From the NCBI RefSeq assembly GCF_000204055.1, contig NW_006768781.1, positions 379,557-443,556 of the forward strand: a stretch of DNA of 64,000 nucleotides. The letters are read 5' to 3'. Origin of the DNA: Melampsora larici-populina 98AG31 (Eukaryota; Basidiomycota; Pucciniomycetes; Pucciniales; Melampsoraceae). The notes under the pieces were generated by a model. It was not told the origin of the DNA, searched no databases, and saw only the letters and a list, made by a program, of their open reading frames with translations. Position 1 is the first letter of the stretch. Every line of letters starts with the position of its first letter. This document shows positions 1 to 11,679 of this stretch, in pieces. Made by a program: the position numbers and the translations under genes.

Positions 1-1858
1 TGTTAAACTGATAGGTGTGATGGTGATTGAACCGGTTTTTTTGAAGTGATGGGCTGTTAGGTAAAGTGTCTCGGCAACAGTGTTTGTGCAGAGGAACCAA
101 GGATGACCGACTGAGCTTCCCTTGCCATCGTAATTGTCCTCCTGTGAGAGATGAAGAATATAGGCAATGGAGGAGAAAGAGGATGATGAAGTTAGAACAC
201 CACATCGATAGTCAAACAAATAAATAAGTGTTTCAAAAGAAGTACCGGATATCTTCCAATAGCGATTCCGTCCAATTTGCTTTGTTGACTATTGATTTTA
301 TACACGGCTGAAAAGACATCTACCAAGCGATCCAAGGTCGCAAGACTACGGTCCGACCACGGGGACCAAGGTCCATCAAGATCATGTCTAGCAGTATGAT
401 TAATAGCAAGTAAGACGGCCGTATCCGTTTGGAATGGTTTAGGTTGACCATCTAGTCTATCCAAAGTAGGAAGTATATGTGGCTTGTTGAGTACTTGATC
501 ACTTATCAATCGTAGACAATCCTCAATGATCTTACTATTCCCTGCGCCGGATATACCAAAGGTTCCATCTGGTTTCTTGGCTTGTGTATCTACTTCTTCA
601 CAACCTGGCCCTCCTTCACGTTTACCTACTCCTTCGGGATTCCAAAACTCTTCAAGTCTTGTATCCATCTCGACCAGCGTGTTGCGGTATTTGTGGAGTA
701 TAGTTTCGTCAGCTGGTTGAAAATAAGGTCGCGAAGAAACAAAATCGAGCATGTCTTGAACCGCTCTTCGCTGAACCATCAAAGTATAAAAGTGACCTCC
801 GTTGGTAGCTTTGACTTCTTCCCATAAATCAAACTAATTATGCAAGAATGAAACAGATAGTCAGTTTTTTTGAAAAATGGCCTTTTTGTCTGGTAAAGCA
901 TTCACTGACCGTTGGGAGGCGCCAGGTTTCACAGACATGATTAATGTCCATGCTAATAAAAGAGTTGGGATCGCCTTTCGAATACAAGGTGGACTCGATG
1001 AACTTCAACCCTTCGATCTGGGCTTGCTGATCAGTATGAGTTTCGACGAGATGCTTTGCATATCGAATCAAAGTTGAAGCGCGAATAGCAGGGCCGTCCT
1101 ACTCATCAGTATGAAGAAGTAAAACATTGAATCAGACTAATGAAGTATATAATGACGATCAGATTATATACAATCCAGCTGAAACCCAAAGAAAGAAGCT
1201 GAGAACCAACATTTTGAGGTCGACCCCAAGTTGCTTCAAATGGAGTTCCATTGACCAGAAATTTAGGTTCACCTAATCCACCATTCCAAGGAGACCCCGA
1301 AGGATTATCTAAGAATTGTAATTTCCGATTCATGATAATAAATCCTTTAATCAAATCATCAAGACGATTGAAATCTTCATTTTCTAATCCGATCAATTCA
1401 CCCATTTCAACTTCTTCTAATTTTCTTAAAATCGTTCTTAAACATAAACTTCCATCACGAGTCCATTGAAAAAAATAATTTTCATTCTCGTTTTCTGGAT
1501 CTAAATAAGAACCTGGTCTAGATGGTGATGCGATCATACATCCAGTAGAAGTACCTGTTGCATTCTTACCATCAGGTCCAAAAGCAGCCACGATGCTAGT
1601 AAGCGCAAATAGTTTTTGATAATGAATCCATCCGTCTAATCCTAACTTTGGCTCCTTTTCCTTTGAGTTTTGTTGACCACGACTAACGAAAGGAAAAGCT
1701 TTTGATGGTGAGAAATTCGAAAAATGACGCGATAACCATAGACCAGCAACGCTTAAAGCGGCAGTGGAGGCGACAAGTGCAACGACCTGTTGATGAGACG
1801 GATTACCACTTCGAGATGGAAGTCGCTTCAAGAATGCTGATGAGTTTATGATGGTCAT
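1..1858 (-). CDS. GH15 glucoamylase-like protein (3' end outside window)
   Basis: Probable glucan 1,4-alpha-glucosidase, releasing glucose from the non-reducing ends of alpha-glucans. Exons by splice signal and frame: 1858-1211, 1098-913 (approximate end), 833-246, 141-1. Family landmarks are in order: QWTRDGSLCLRTI, WGRPQNDGPAIRAS (spans intron 1), FDLWEEV, which carries the GH15 catalytic acid Glu, then GRYPEDNYDGKG and GHPWFLCTNTVAETLY. The second catalytic Glu lies C-terminal in the family and would be outside the window. Instead of a cleaved signal peptide there is an uncleaved-looking hydrophobic stretch at residues 26-46, so it may be membrane-anchored and retained in the cell; that is inference. 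No starch-binding domain is visible in the part present. The start is the first ATG of an exon that runs into the TM segment. Confidence 0.9.
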
Positions 1859-2730
1859 GATTATAGTTTTGATGAAGGTTTGAAGTATTCCAAGTGAAGG
1901 GTTGAACTTGAGTTAAGTTGAAAGTCAACCAGATTTACCAAACCACCTTTACTGGCTTTTACCCCAATCAAACTCTTAATCCTCACAACCACACAACCGT
2001 CAACAATTATCATCTTCAACTTGAGACTAACATACCAACACCACTCTGCATACTAAAAAGCAACTCAACTTGAAGACAATTACATGAGCTCATCACAGAA
2101 AATTCACTCCTGGAGTCCCACATTTTCTTTACCAGATGTCTGAACTTCATCAAGGTCATACCGGACTGATGGCTGGTCCTGATGAGTCCCGCTATTATGT
2201 TTCTCAAAGTGGATTGGGATCTCTGGAAAGATGAAGTCTCTTTAGGATTGGGTGTGATTTGATCCTCACTCATACAATTCAACCTTTGGGTTAAAGATAG
2301 GTGTGAAAAGATGACAAATACTCTCTTCTTCTATGATACCACTGCCAAATTATGCCCACAAGTATATTAGGGTACATTTGATTGCGATTGTAAGAATAAA
2401 CTGATTGTTTGGAAAGCAAAAAGAGATCAGGTGAATGCACAATAGTAGCGAACACAGTCCTGACGTTGAGATGAGTTTATCTTTGGGATAGGCCTTGTAT
2501 GTTTTCCAATGTGATCAATCCCAGAAGATAGAGAATGATTGAAATCACTAAAATAAAGATACCAATATGGATAAGAGATACATATGAGCCTCCAATTCTG
2601 AAAGACTTACCTATCAATTCCAACCTAAAGCTCAACATTTTCTTTCAACACAACCCTTCAAAGAATCAACCCCAAATCCAGACCTCATAGATATTGGAAG
2701 ACAGAAAGAAAATCACTTCAAACAAAACCC
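1859..2730. other. Intergenic region, no gene seen
   Basis: Upstream of the glucoamylase-like gene and downstream of the xRRM gene. An 88-codon minus-strand frame at 2016-2282 has no recognisable motif and is probably chance. No repeats or RNA genes were recognised. Confidence 0.5.
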
Positions 2731-3626
2731 TTAGTAATACAGATATAAAGGAATCTTTTCCCAATAAATTTCTTCTCTTCTACCGCTTAATATAGTTCCT
2801 TTCAACCTCGAAAAATTATAAACAGTTTCATCTTTTTCTAATAAAACATGTGAACAATTTGTTTTTAAGAATTGATTTAAACATGATAAAAACTTTTGAG
2901 ATGTTTTATTATTACAGAGTCGTATATGACACTAAAATTCAAAACCATATCAAGAAGTAAGTCAGTTCAATAGCTCAGCAAAAAAAAATAGAGTTGTTTC
3001 ATGGAAACCAATTCTTCATTTTCGAATACTAGACTTACATTATCAAGTCCTTTTTGTAAATCAACGTATTTCACCAAATCATTTATCTTCTTCTCAGAAA
3101 TTGAATCACCTAATAAAATGTCATCATTCGTTTTACCAATTTTTAAAATGATAGAAATCAGTTCAAGAACTTGAAGTTTATTAAATCTAACTTCTGGTAA
3201 ACCTGTAAGCCAAACAATACAACCGATAGGAAATAAATTCTCTTTAACCCTTTTTTGATCGTAATAACCTGATGGATATGTACGAGATGATTTGTAGATG
3301 GATCTAGGATAAACTTGTTGATCGGATTGCAAAGGGCGATTAGCTCTTGATGAATATGTTGTTTCATTCTTGAATTGAGTAGTGTTTCTTGAACCCGTCG
3401 ACTGCTCTGATGATATTCCAGTCTCAATTTGGACATTTACTTCGATTTGAACTGATTTTATAGGTTCGAAAGCTCCAGCGAGTGTCGATACATCGGTGGA
3501 AAGTGGAAGTCGATCTAAGCATGGGCGATCGACGTTTTGCTGAGAGTTTGATATGATGGTACTAGAATTTTTTTGATTCTTTGCTTTTTGACGAAGTGCC
3601 ACAGCTCTAGGAACAAGACTAGCCAT
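2731..3626 (-). CDS. Short xRRM protein of the LARP7/Pof8 type, no La motif visible
   Basis: Two exons, 3626-3009 and 2931-2731, give about 272 aa; the donor (GTTTCC) is weak but the phase is kept. Residues 1-135 are low-complexity and polar. The C-terminal half resembles the xRRM of La-related protein 7: a first strand GCIVWLTGLP, a strand YVDLQKGLDNVSLVF (human LARP7 has YVDLLEGD at this place), a linker helix, and a final helix LSGRREEIYWEKI, which matches the diagnostic C-terminal xRRM helix (human: LSGDHEQRYWQKI). In this family the xRRM grips a hairpin of 7SK, telomerase or U6-related RNA. No La motif or RRM1 precedes it. Either the gene is xRRM-only, or the La module is elsewhere. It lies 450 bp downstream of UTP22 on the same strand. 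The family call rests on recalled motifs. Confidence 0.6.
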
Positions 3627-4075
3627 GAATTAGGATTGATAGACGTGTGCGAAGGACTATTTCTCGATTCGACATCTTGGTATGGATCGCAACCTCACTC
3701 AACTTCGATCAACTCACTCTCTGCTTCCTCACATGGTAAGTCCGAGCTTGGCCAGGGTGGCCCGGCCCCGGTGATGCTGATAGGTTGTGTCAAAAGTCAT
3801 GGGCATCAGACTTTCAAGACTTGTGTACTCCCAAAGTTTCTACAAGATGTGAAGTGGGATAAATTAAAGAGGCGTAATATTAGAGTATAGGTAAGCTGTG
3901 AATCATTGCAATGCAAATAATCAAGATAGATCATGATGGTGCAGTAAAAGTGGTTCCAACCATTACATTACTTACAATCTATTTCTGAAGCCAATGACTG
4001 ATATCAAGATATGTAGATACAAAAGTGCTGGAAAGATACGTAAGATTAATGAAAATTGACTGTGGAGGTTTTAAA
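3627..4075. other. Intergenic region with a short dispersed repeat
   Basis: Spacer between UTP22 and the xRRM gene. A stretch around 3787-3830 (containing AAAGTCATGGGCATCAG) recurs in diverged form at about 29338-29375, so it is probably part of a dispersed repeat. No gene seen. Confidence 0.4.
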
Positions 4076-7000
4076 CTAATAATCGACTCCTTTTTGTAAG
4101 ATATGATGTATAATACCAGTTCCAATCATCTTGATACTAGCCAATGTAGCATCAGTATCCATCACCACCAATGCTTTAGATGACGCGCTAGTCTTCGCAG
4201 GTTGATCTGATACTGGCTTTGTAAGGTAGTCATGATTATGCGTCTTCATTGTTTTCGGTACTAGTAGAAGTGGATTGAAAATTCCAGCTATAGATGTACC
4301 ACCAAGGGTGTCATAAAAGAACATGATGGTATCACCGTGCAGTCGCTATAGAAGAGAATAATGAGCAAATATATTCAATAGAGGGTCAATAAACATCTGT
4401 TCCTTTGAGCAATTCATTCGAAATACAACACTAACCTGTAGTTCCTTGACAAACTCTGAAATAGGATCATCTCCAATCTCAATAGCAAGACCAAGTGGGT
4501 CTACATTCTCATAAACCTGAAGTTGTAAAGACTGTTGTATCCGAGTCATAGCAGCTACATTCAAAACTAAATGAAAGTCATAATCTTCAGCTGGACTTTT
4601 AAAGATTGTTTGTACATCAAAATTTGAGGTTGGTTGATTCAGATTAGATTCAATAGCAGATAAAGAAGCTGAAGCTAAAGTTTGAATTCGATCAGCAACA
4701 ATTCGGTGAGGTCGGATTTGATTCACAGTATTAAGATGAGGTTTGGTATTGGTCCAAAGCCAATCAGTACCATCCAAGTCTTCTTCTGTTACGATAAAAT
4801 AAGTCGAATGATGAAAACCTGGATCCTTTTTACGTATTGATACGAAATTTTTAATGACTGACTTGACAGGAGTTTCAGGAAAGTGAGTGAGATTAGAAGT
4901 TCCAACACCTATTGAACTTTGAAGAGGTATCAAAAGTGGTTTCTCTCTCCATTTCCATTCTTTAATCAATTTCAAAAATCTTAGAAATCCAGTAGAACCA
5001 GTAGCAGGTGGTAATTGATCCTTTTCTAAAATTAAATATACAGCAGATGCTAATAATTCAACCATCTCAGTAGAGATCTGACTTGAAAGTAAATGTGATG
5101 CAATCCATCTTTTTATAATCCGAACCGTATAAGAAAATGATGGAAATCGTGTCTGAAGTGCAGCAATAGCATCGTGATGTTTTCGTAACTTGATAAATTT
5201 CTTTCGAAAAGTCGCTAATGCTTCTAGAGCCATAGGTGATTCACCTTCACCTGCTGATTTACTATCAGCCACAGCTTTGGCTTGTAACATTTCTTCTCGT
5301 TCGTAACATATCGAAAGTACAAATGCGTATCCCGTTGAATGTAAGACTTCTAATGCTACATTATCACTAATTGGTAATGCATCAGGGTCAAAGACAATCT
5401 CAGACTTGATCACATGTTTATTTCGAATCATTCCTTCCGAGATCTTAGCCAATAGTGCCGCTTTGATTTTTTGAATAGCTTCTAAATCTTCCGGCCATTT
5501 ACCTGAACTTTCGAATTTTACTTGGCATGTCATTCCTGGTATATACTTTGAAGCATCAGCTTGATATCTATATCCTTTCATTTTTCGTGGGCCAGGTATG
5601 AAGACGGATGAGTATCGAAGATGCTCTGAAGTTGGCTGTACTGAAGTGATTGAAAGTGGTAAGAAATCGTCCTTGTTCAACTCCTTCAAATCTTTTACAA
5701 ACTCGTTAAAAGCTTTGATGACATTGGTGAATCCTAAGCATTTAGGGTCCTTTTCGTATATCTTCTCTACGTAATGAGGATGCTCTACAATCAAATTATC
5801 GAATGTACCAATAAAATCCGATATGACTTGTTCCTTTTGATCGGCAAATCCTAATTTCTTGCTCAAAACCCAACGAATGATTTGCTGTACAATCTTGAGT
5901 CGTTCTAGTGGATCAGATACTTCCCAACTAACACATTCTTCGATCGTACCATCTTGAAATCGTCTCAAATCACATTTATCACCCCAGAATTCTCGAAAAG
6001 CCGCGGCTTCTATCGGTGATGTATCCGGAGAATGGCCGTGGGTAATGACATTGAAAGCCTGAGCAGGATTTAAAATCACACCGAGCTTCAAAGTTACATT
6101 ATCCGCTGTAGTAGACGCGTTGGACCCACCCTCTATTGATCTCGTATGTTGTAAATCATTGATTAAAAAGCCGAATCCAGACAAGCGATCTCCACAGGCC
6201 TTGTTGATTATTTCAGAAATTGCAAAAAGTGCCTCATTTGTATGTTTTCCTTCTAAATCTTGACAAATTCGTTTCGTATCCCGAGGTGAAAGCTGAACCA
6301 TGAAGTGATAATCGAATGTACACGAAAAGCTCATCAGAGGTTTGAGGAAAAGTGAGTCGAAAACGTCATATCCAGATTTAAGAAGTGTTGAGGAATGCAT
6401 GGCAGCTTGCTGAAGCTGTGGTTTGTTCAAGGATAACATCAGGGTACATCAGCTTCAAATTGACTACGGAGAAGATATGAAGAGGGGTCATTCAATACCA
6501 GCTGAAGAGCGCCTGACGGTATATTTGCCAAAAGGTTGATCTGTCCAGTAGGATCAATGAGAACGTCACCGGTGCCAGCAAATTCACCCTCATCTACAAA
6601 CTAAGCGCGCCAATGAAAGATTAGTAGCTAGCTAAAGTATCATTTTTGAAGCATGGCTGAGACTTACCGCACTAGATCCATCGATCGGCCTCATTCTGAC
6701 TAATGAATTCGATTTCCATTTGGCTGACAGGCAAAAATGGAATTCCAATTAGTATACCTTCAAGTTTACGAATGGAATATAATCAATATTACCTATCCAT
6801 TCAATCACTTGTCGAAACAAGACTGTCGCATCAGATCCAACAGAAGACATAGGTTGAGCTCGCTTTTTTCCATTTTCATCTTCTCCAACCAAAACATGAG
6901 CTACCAAGAAACTAATCAGCCAACCAAATCTTTCATACCCGAAAATCAAAGGAGGATCGGGTAACGAAGCTCCCGATGGATGGTAAAAGCCTCGTTGTTT

Positions 7001-8135
7001 GGCCCAAACTTTCATCAATCGACATGTTTTTACAAAACGCTGAATGATTTGTGCCAAGTTCACTAAAATATGAAAGATGAGCAAAGTGAATAGATGTGCT
7101 GTCAAGTAGCACGGATTGATTGTAGCGTGGTGTAGGTTTCTGTGGAGGTTTGAGATTTGCTCGTGTAGGAGATAGTCTCGCGGGTGAAAAGACTGTGCTG
7201 GGGTATGATGGGATCAATCTGATCGAAGGTCTAAAGTTTGCGGATGGCATAGCTCCATTTGGCTTGAGTAACAAAATTGGCTTGGATGCGTCATTATGTA
7301 GATTGACATATGACATATCGAAGTGGCCTGCAAATGATGATGATGACAAGGAGACGGCCAAGTACGCTAGATAATGAGCCCGTTTATGAAAGTATCGGTT
7401 CGATAAGTAGTCCTTTTCTTGCAATATATCCTGAAAGAGGACGTATGCGAATCAAAATCCCGATCTCGATTAGTTTCAAAGCATTCAGAGGCTGGAAAGA
7501 CTGTCAAGACTCACACCGGGCATTTCAACCATCAAATCTATACAATTGAACCGCCCCTTACCTTTGGCAAGCTTGACACCAGTTTGCATGATCCAACTAC
7601 CAACGACTTTGATATCTTGAGGCGCTTTGAAAGTAAAACTCCATTGTACAGTTTCCTTTGGATCTTCAAAAGGTAAACCGATACCTAATGTTTGTAATCT
7701 TTTTCTTGAATCCTCAAGTGAAGTTTTTTCTATTGTTGGAATAGAAAGTAAATGCGATCTTAGAGTACCGAGGAGATCGACGAGTTCTAGACTTTTATTG
7801 TGAGGAAGACTGGTAGATTCTAAAAGCGAAGATACCTGCAGTGAAAAGCGAGTTAGTTTCAGTATGAAGATGAGAAAATATATGTGTTTGTCGATCAAAG
7901 TGTAACAAACCTGTAGAGGAAATGTGACCCCAGAAGCTGGACTGCATGCCGCTATCATGTCATCCAAGTCTGTTTCAGTATAAGTGGGTTTCGTGGCTGC
8001 CTTTGTAGGAGCTTTGGGATCTGAGACATCTTGATTTTGCGATCCAGTATCTTGGTTTGGTATAGAAGGACTTCCGTCCGTGAGAGGGTCCTTGGCCGCT
8101 GTGGAAGTCTTTTTGTGCTTGGTCTCAATGGCCAT
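4076..8135 (-). CDS. UTP22: Nrap/Utp22, U3 snoRNP and UtpC pre-rRNA processing protein
   Basis: Nucleolar component of the 90S small-subunit processome, partner of Rrp7 in UtpC in yeast. Seven exons: 8135-7911, 7835-7515, 7430-6793, 6723-6668, 6600-6499, 6415-4436, 4345-4076; about 1,196 aa, similar to human NOL6 and yeast Utp22. Recognisable blocks: QEKDYLSNRYFHKRAHYLAY, TPRYNQS, LMKVWAKQRGF, GQINLLANIPS, FREFWGDKCDLRRFQDGTIE, GFLRFLKLIKEWKWREKPL, and the terminal block IMFFYDTLGGTSIAGIFNP. The family fold is a catalytically dead poly(A)-polymerase/CCA-like nucleotidyltransferase repeat. All exon phases agree except in exon 3, where one extra base in a run of five T (7027-7031, plus strand) must be skipped to join the two conserved halves. 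No splice pair explains this while keeping the conserved residues, so it is an assembly error or a real lesion. Confidence 0.93.
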
Positions 8136-8440
8136 CTGAAGTCTTGTTCGTTCGGATTGGTGTCACTGGAGCTAGAGTGAAAAAATACGGATGCAAGTCG
8201 TCAGTAGATTCTTCTTGATAGCCTCAGCTTCGTGGAAAGACCTCTGAGAAAGACGTACCTAATTTCCAGAGAAATGTGTTTGAGACGAATCTGGAGTTCA
8301 ACTTTTTTGTGCAAAAGTCTGGTGAAAAAAATTACATATACATAGAAAACTGTGTGTAGCGCTGCGGGAAGGGTCACCTGTACATAGTACCGGGCAGAGA
8401 CCGTGCTAGTACTCGATGAAATCGGTCTTTTATTTGATCT
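8136..8440. other. Intergenic, UTP22 promoter side
   Basis: Short spacer upstream of UTP22 and downstream of a minus-strand gene fragment. Nothing specific was recognised. Confidence 0.4.
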
Positions 8441-9109
8441 TCACGAATCATCACCACCTCGGTTGATATCTAGAGATAGGATTTCCTGAGCACCAGATCC
8501 ATGTTTTAACCACATCGAAGAAGCTCTAGCATTGGCTCGGTTTTCATAATATTCATAAAACATATCATACCAATTCAACCAAGTGGGCAAGCCAAGAATG
8601 AATATATCGTCCTTGTGAGCTACTTCGAGAGTTGATGTTTCTGCAGTCACAAATTGGAAGCAACAATTCATCTACGTCTTCCAGACTTTAAAGATCAGGG
8701 ATCATGTGATGGATTTGTCCAGACTTTCCAAAGGGAAGATATAGCGAATTCTGCAAGTCAAACCTACCTTCTACTTTTTTGCTCCTTGGGATCAAATTTG
8801 CAGTGGTACAGTCGAACCCGCGCAGATGTATACCCGCGCACGTGCATAATCAGTCAAAATGCATAGGTGTCGGCCTCCACGCAGCTGGTGCGGGCTAAAA
8901 AAGATTTTAACTGCATAATGCATAATGCATAGGCTTTGGGCGAAAAAATCAGATGTTGGAAGTGGGAATGCATAGGCAAAACCCACGGATATGCTGGTGA
9001 TACTAACAAAAAATTGAAGAAGCAGAGTATGAATTCCTAATGCAAAGTGATATCACCCACATCACTTGTGCTTTTGATTCTGTAAAACTGTGTATCACAT
9101 TTCTTCGTC

Positions 9110-11413
9110 ATGTCTGCTACTGAAGGTGATGAACCCTCCTTGGGTATCCAATCACTCAGATTTGATAGTTCTTCTCCAATTCATGCCACACGTATTGGTA
9201 ACATAATTTATCTTGCACCATCACCACTTAAGCCTGCTGATTTCCCGCCAGACTTAATTTCAGAAGAGCACGAATTACATCTCCTTGAGAAAGGTCTCAC
9301 AAAGCTTAAAGATGACAACCAAGAACGTAGTGATCAACTCGAATCCCGCAAAGAAGCTGGCAAAACTTTAAGCCGTGAAGACGAAGAATGGCTTGATGAT
9401 AATGGAAACTTAATCACCGAGCAAGTTGTCGTAGATAGTTTTTTAGACCTTGAAGAAAGGAGCCCCTGTCTTATGTATTCTTATCAGTTTGAAGCTTTAC
9501 AATCTATCATTATGTCTTATCAATCTATCCTCTCTGAAGCTACCAAAACGAAGATGAACAATAAAAAAAAAATCGGATTACTCAAGGTACAATCTCGACT
9601 CGCCAAACCAGTCCAATCTGCACGATCCAACCGCACTAAATCAAGTTTGAAGCAAAGTCTCACCTATAGTCAGCGTGTTGAGGTACTCGACTGGTATCAT
9701 GCCAATGGAAAAATTCAAACAAAGACATTCAAGCATTTCTCTTTATTGTATCCAGATATGGGAGTCAGCCAGCCTAACATAAGCCGATGGGTCAAGGACG
9801 AAACACGAATCCAAGAGACAGCTTCAACTGTCAGTGGAAAAACTAAGCGTAAAATGGATGTCAAGTTTCCTAAGGTTGAAGAACTACTCGTAACCTGGGT
9901 CCGTGCATGCGAAAACAGTGGTCAATTTGTGACCGGAGACCAGATCAGGGAGAAGTGGAATGAGTTTGCTCGGCTTGATAAGATCCAGAGTAAAGATTGG
10001 CTCACCTTGACTAATGGATGGCTCGATGGTTTCAAGGCCCGACACAACCTTCAACAAATCAAACGGCACGGCGAGGCTGCATCAGCCAGTCCAGAGTTGG
10101 TCAAAGCTGAGCAAGAGCGTGTCTGCAAGATCACTGCTATGTACAAACCATGCGACATTTATAATATGGATGAGACAGGACTTTTCTATGCGTGAGTCGA
10201 TTGCTTTAAATATGATACTTTTCACTCCTTTATGTTCTATTCTTCACGTTTCTTAATTCTTAATCTATTTTCTTACATTCAGGATGCCTCCCGATCGTGG
10301 TTTAGCAACTCATGCAAGTGCTGGTGTAAAAGGAGCAAAGGCTTGTTTGACAATCGTATGTGTTGCAAACGCTGATGGAAGCGACAAGTGTCACCTTACA
10401 ATTATCGGTCAATGGAAATCACCACGATGCTTCAATAAGAAGTCGCCATCCGATCTCGGAATCGATTATTATTTCAACAAGACCTCATGGATGACCTCTG
10501 TCATCTTTGAGATGTGGATTACCAAGTGGGATCGCGAGCTTCGAGCCAAAGGGAGAACCATACTACTGTTACTTGATAATTTTTCTGGTCACACTGTACC
10601 AGCAAACCTTCTCACAAACATCCGACTTGAATTCTTCACCCCAAATCTCACTGCGCATGTTCAACCACTCGACGCGGGAATCATTCATGCATTTACATGC
10701 CACTATCGCAAGAGATTCTTAAATCGCGCCTTCAGACGACTCAATGACGATACAACCTCCAAGAAGGTTTATGACATCGACATTCTCACCGCTGCACGCC
10801 TTGCAAAATTTGCTTGGCATTCGCTTACTTGCGAAACGATTAAAAATTGTTGGGGGCACTCTGGAATCATCGACTTCAAAGACGATGTTGTGTAGGTCTT
10901 CTTTTTTCTGACCGTCTTTTCTTTCTCTAGCACTTCCTTCTGAATATCTTCTTATTTTACATTACTTATAGCCTTCCTGTTAACGATCGAGACAACTTCC
11001 CCATGCCAGATGGCATAAACCTTGAAGAAGATTTGCAACGTCTTCAAGATGCGGGCCTTCTCTCCAGCAGGAACCGAATGTCCATCTCCGAGCTATTGAA
11101 CCCTGAAGACGAAACTCCCGACTTTTCCACCACTTTAACTGCCGAAGACGTCTTTGCTCTAGTCGATCCCTCCAAAGACACAGATGATGTAGACGATGAT
11201 GAGCCTCAACCTGTACCTACGACTGCTGATGCTTTGGCAGCTGTACACATCATTTTATCTCATCTCAAGGGGACTGGTACAGCTGTTGGTCTCAAATTGG
11301 ACCATCCCTTGCAAAAGTATGCTGAGATGCTCGAATCCAAATCGTTTTTTGGCAACAAAAAACAAGTGGCCATCACTGATTTTTTCAAGCGGATCCCTAT
11401 GGCTGATCCTTGA
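9110..11413 (+). CDS. pogo/Tigger transposase (CENP-B-type HTH and DDE_1 endonuclease)
   Basis: Three exons, 9110-10191, 10283-10891 and 10972-11413, give 710 aa with no disruption. A Psq-like HTH lies at about residues 180-225 (LTYSQRVEVLDWYHANGK...SQPNISRWVKDE). A CENP-B-type HTH follows at about 245-310 (FVTGDQIREKW...GWLDGFKARHNL). The DDE domain shows the three acidic positions: YNMDETGLFYA (spanning intron 1), LLLLDNFSGHT and VQPLDAGIIHAF. The acidic C-terminal tail is usual in fungal members. Introns have GTGAGT/CAG and GTAGGT/TAG borders. The gene lies wholly inside the TIRs and looks autonomous. The start is the first ATG in the open frame, about 300 bp inside the left TIR. Confidence 0.92.
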
Positions 11414-11679
11414 ATCTCTGTGTATCCTTTCTCCAGAAGCGTCCTCACAGATGTTTGTTTTTATATCATCTTTATACAATTGTACTGAAGGAAAAACCGA
11501 CCTCGAAGAGAGTCGTTTTTGTTTCATTTTATACATATACATATGCACGATTATACTCTAAAAAGATGGCCTCGAGAATAATCGTTTTTGTTTCTTTTTT
11601 ACCCAATACATACCATCGTCGTGCCATACGAGATCCACCTTAACGCATAAAATCATGCAATTATAGCCCACTTTATAAA

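Noticed and set aside
2016..2282. 88-codon minus-strand ORF
   Set aside because: No motif, no conserved look, ordinary for AT-rich spacer.
9110..11413. Considered whether this is a host CENP-B-like gene
   Set aside because: It sits between 16-bp TIRs with TA duplication and has the complete DDD triad, so it is the transposase.
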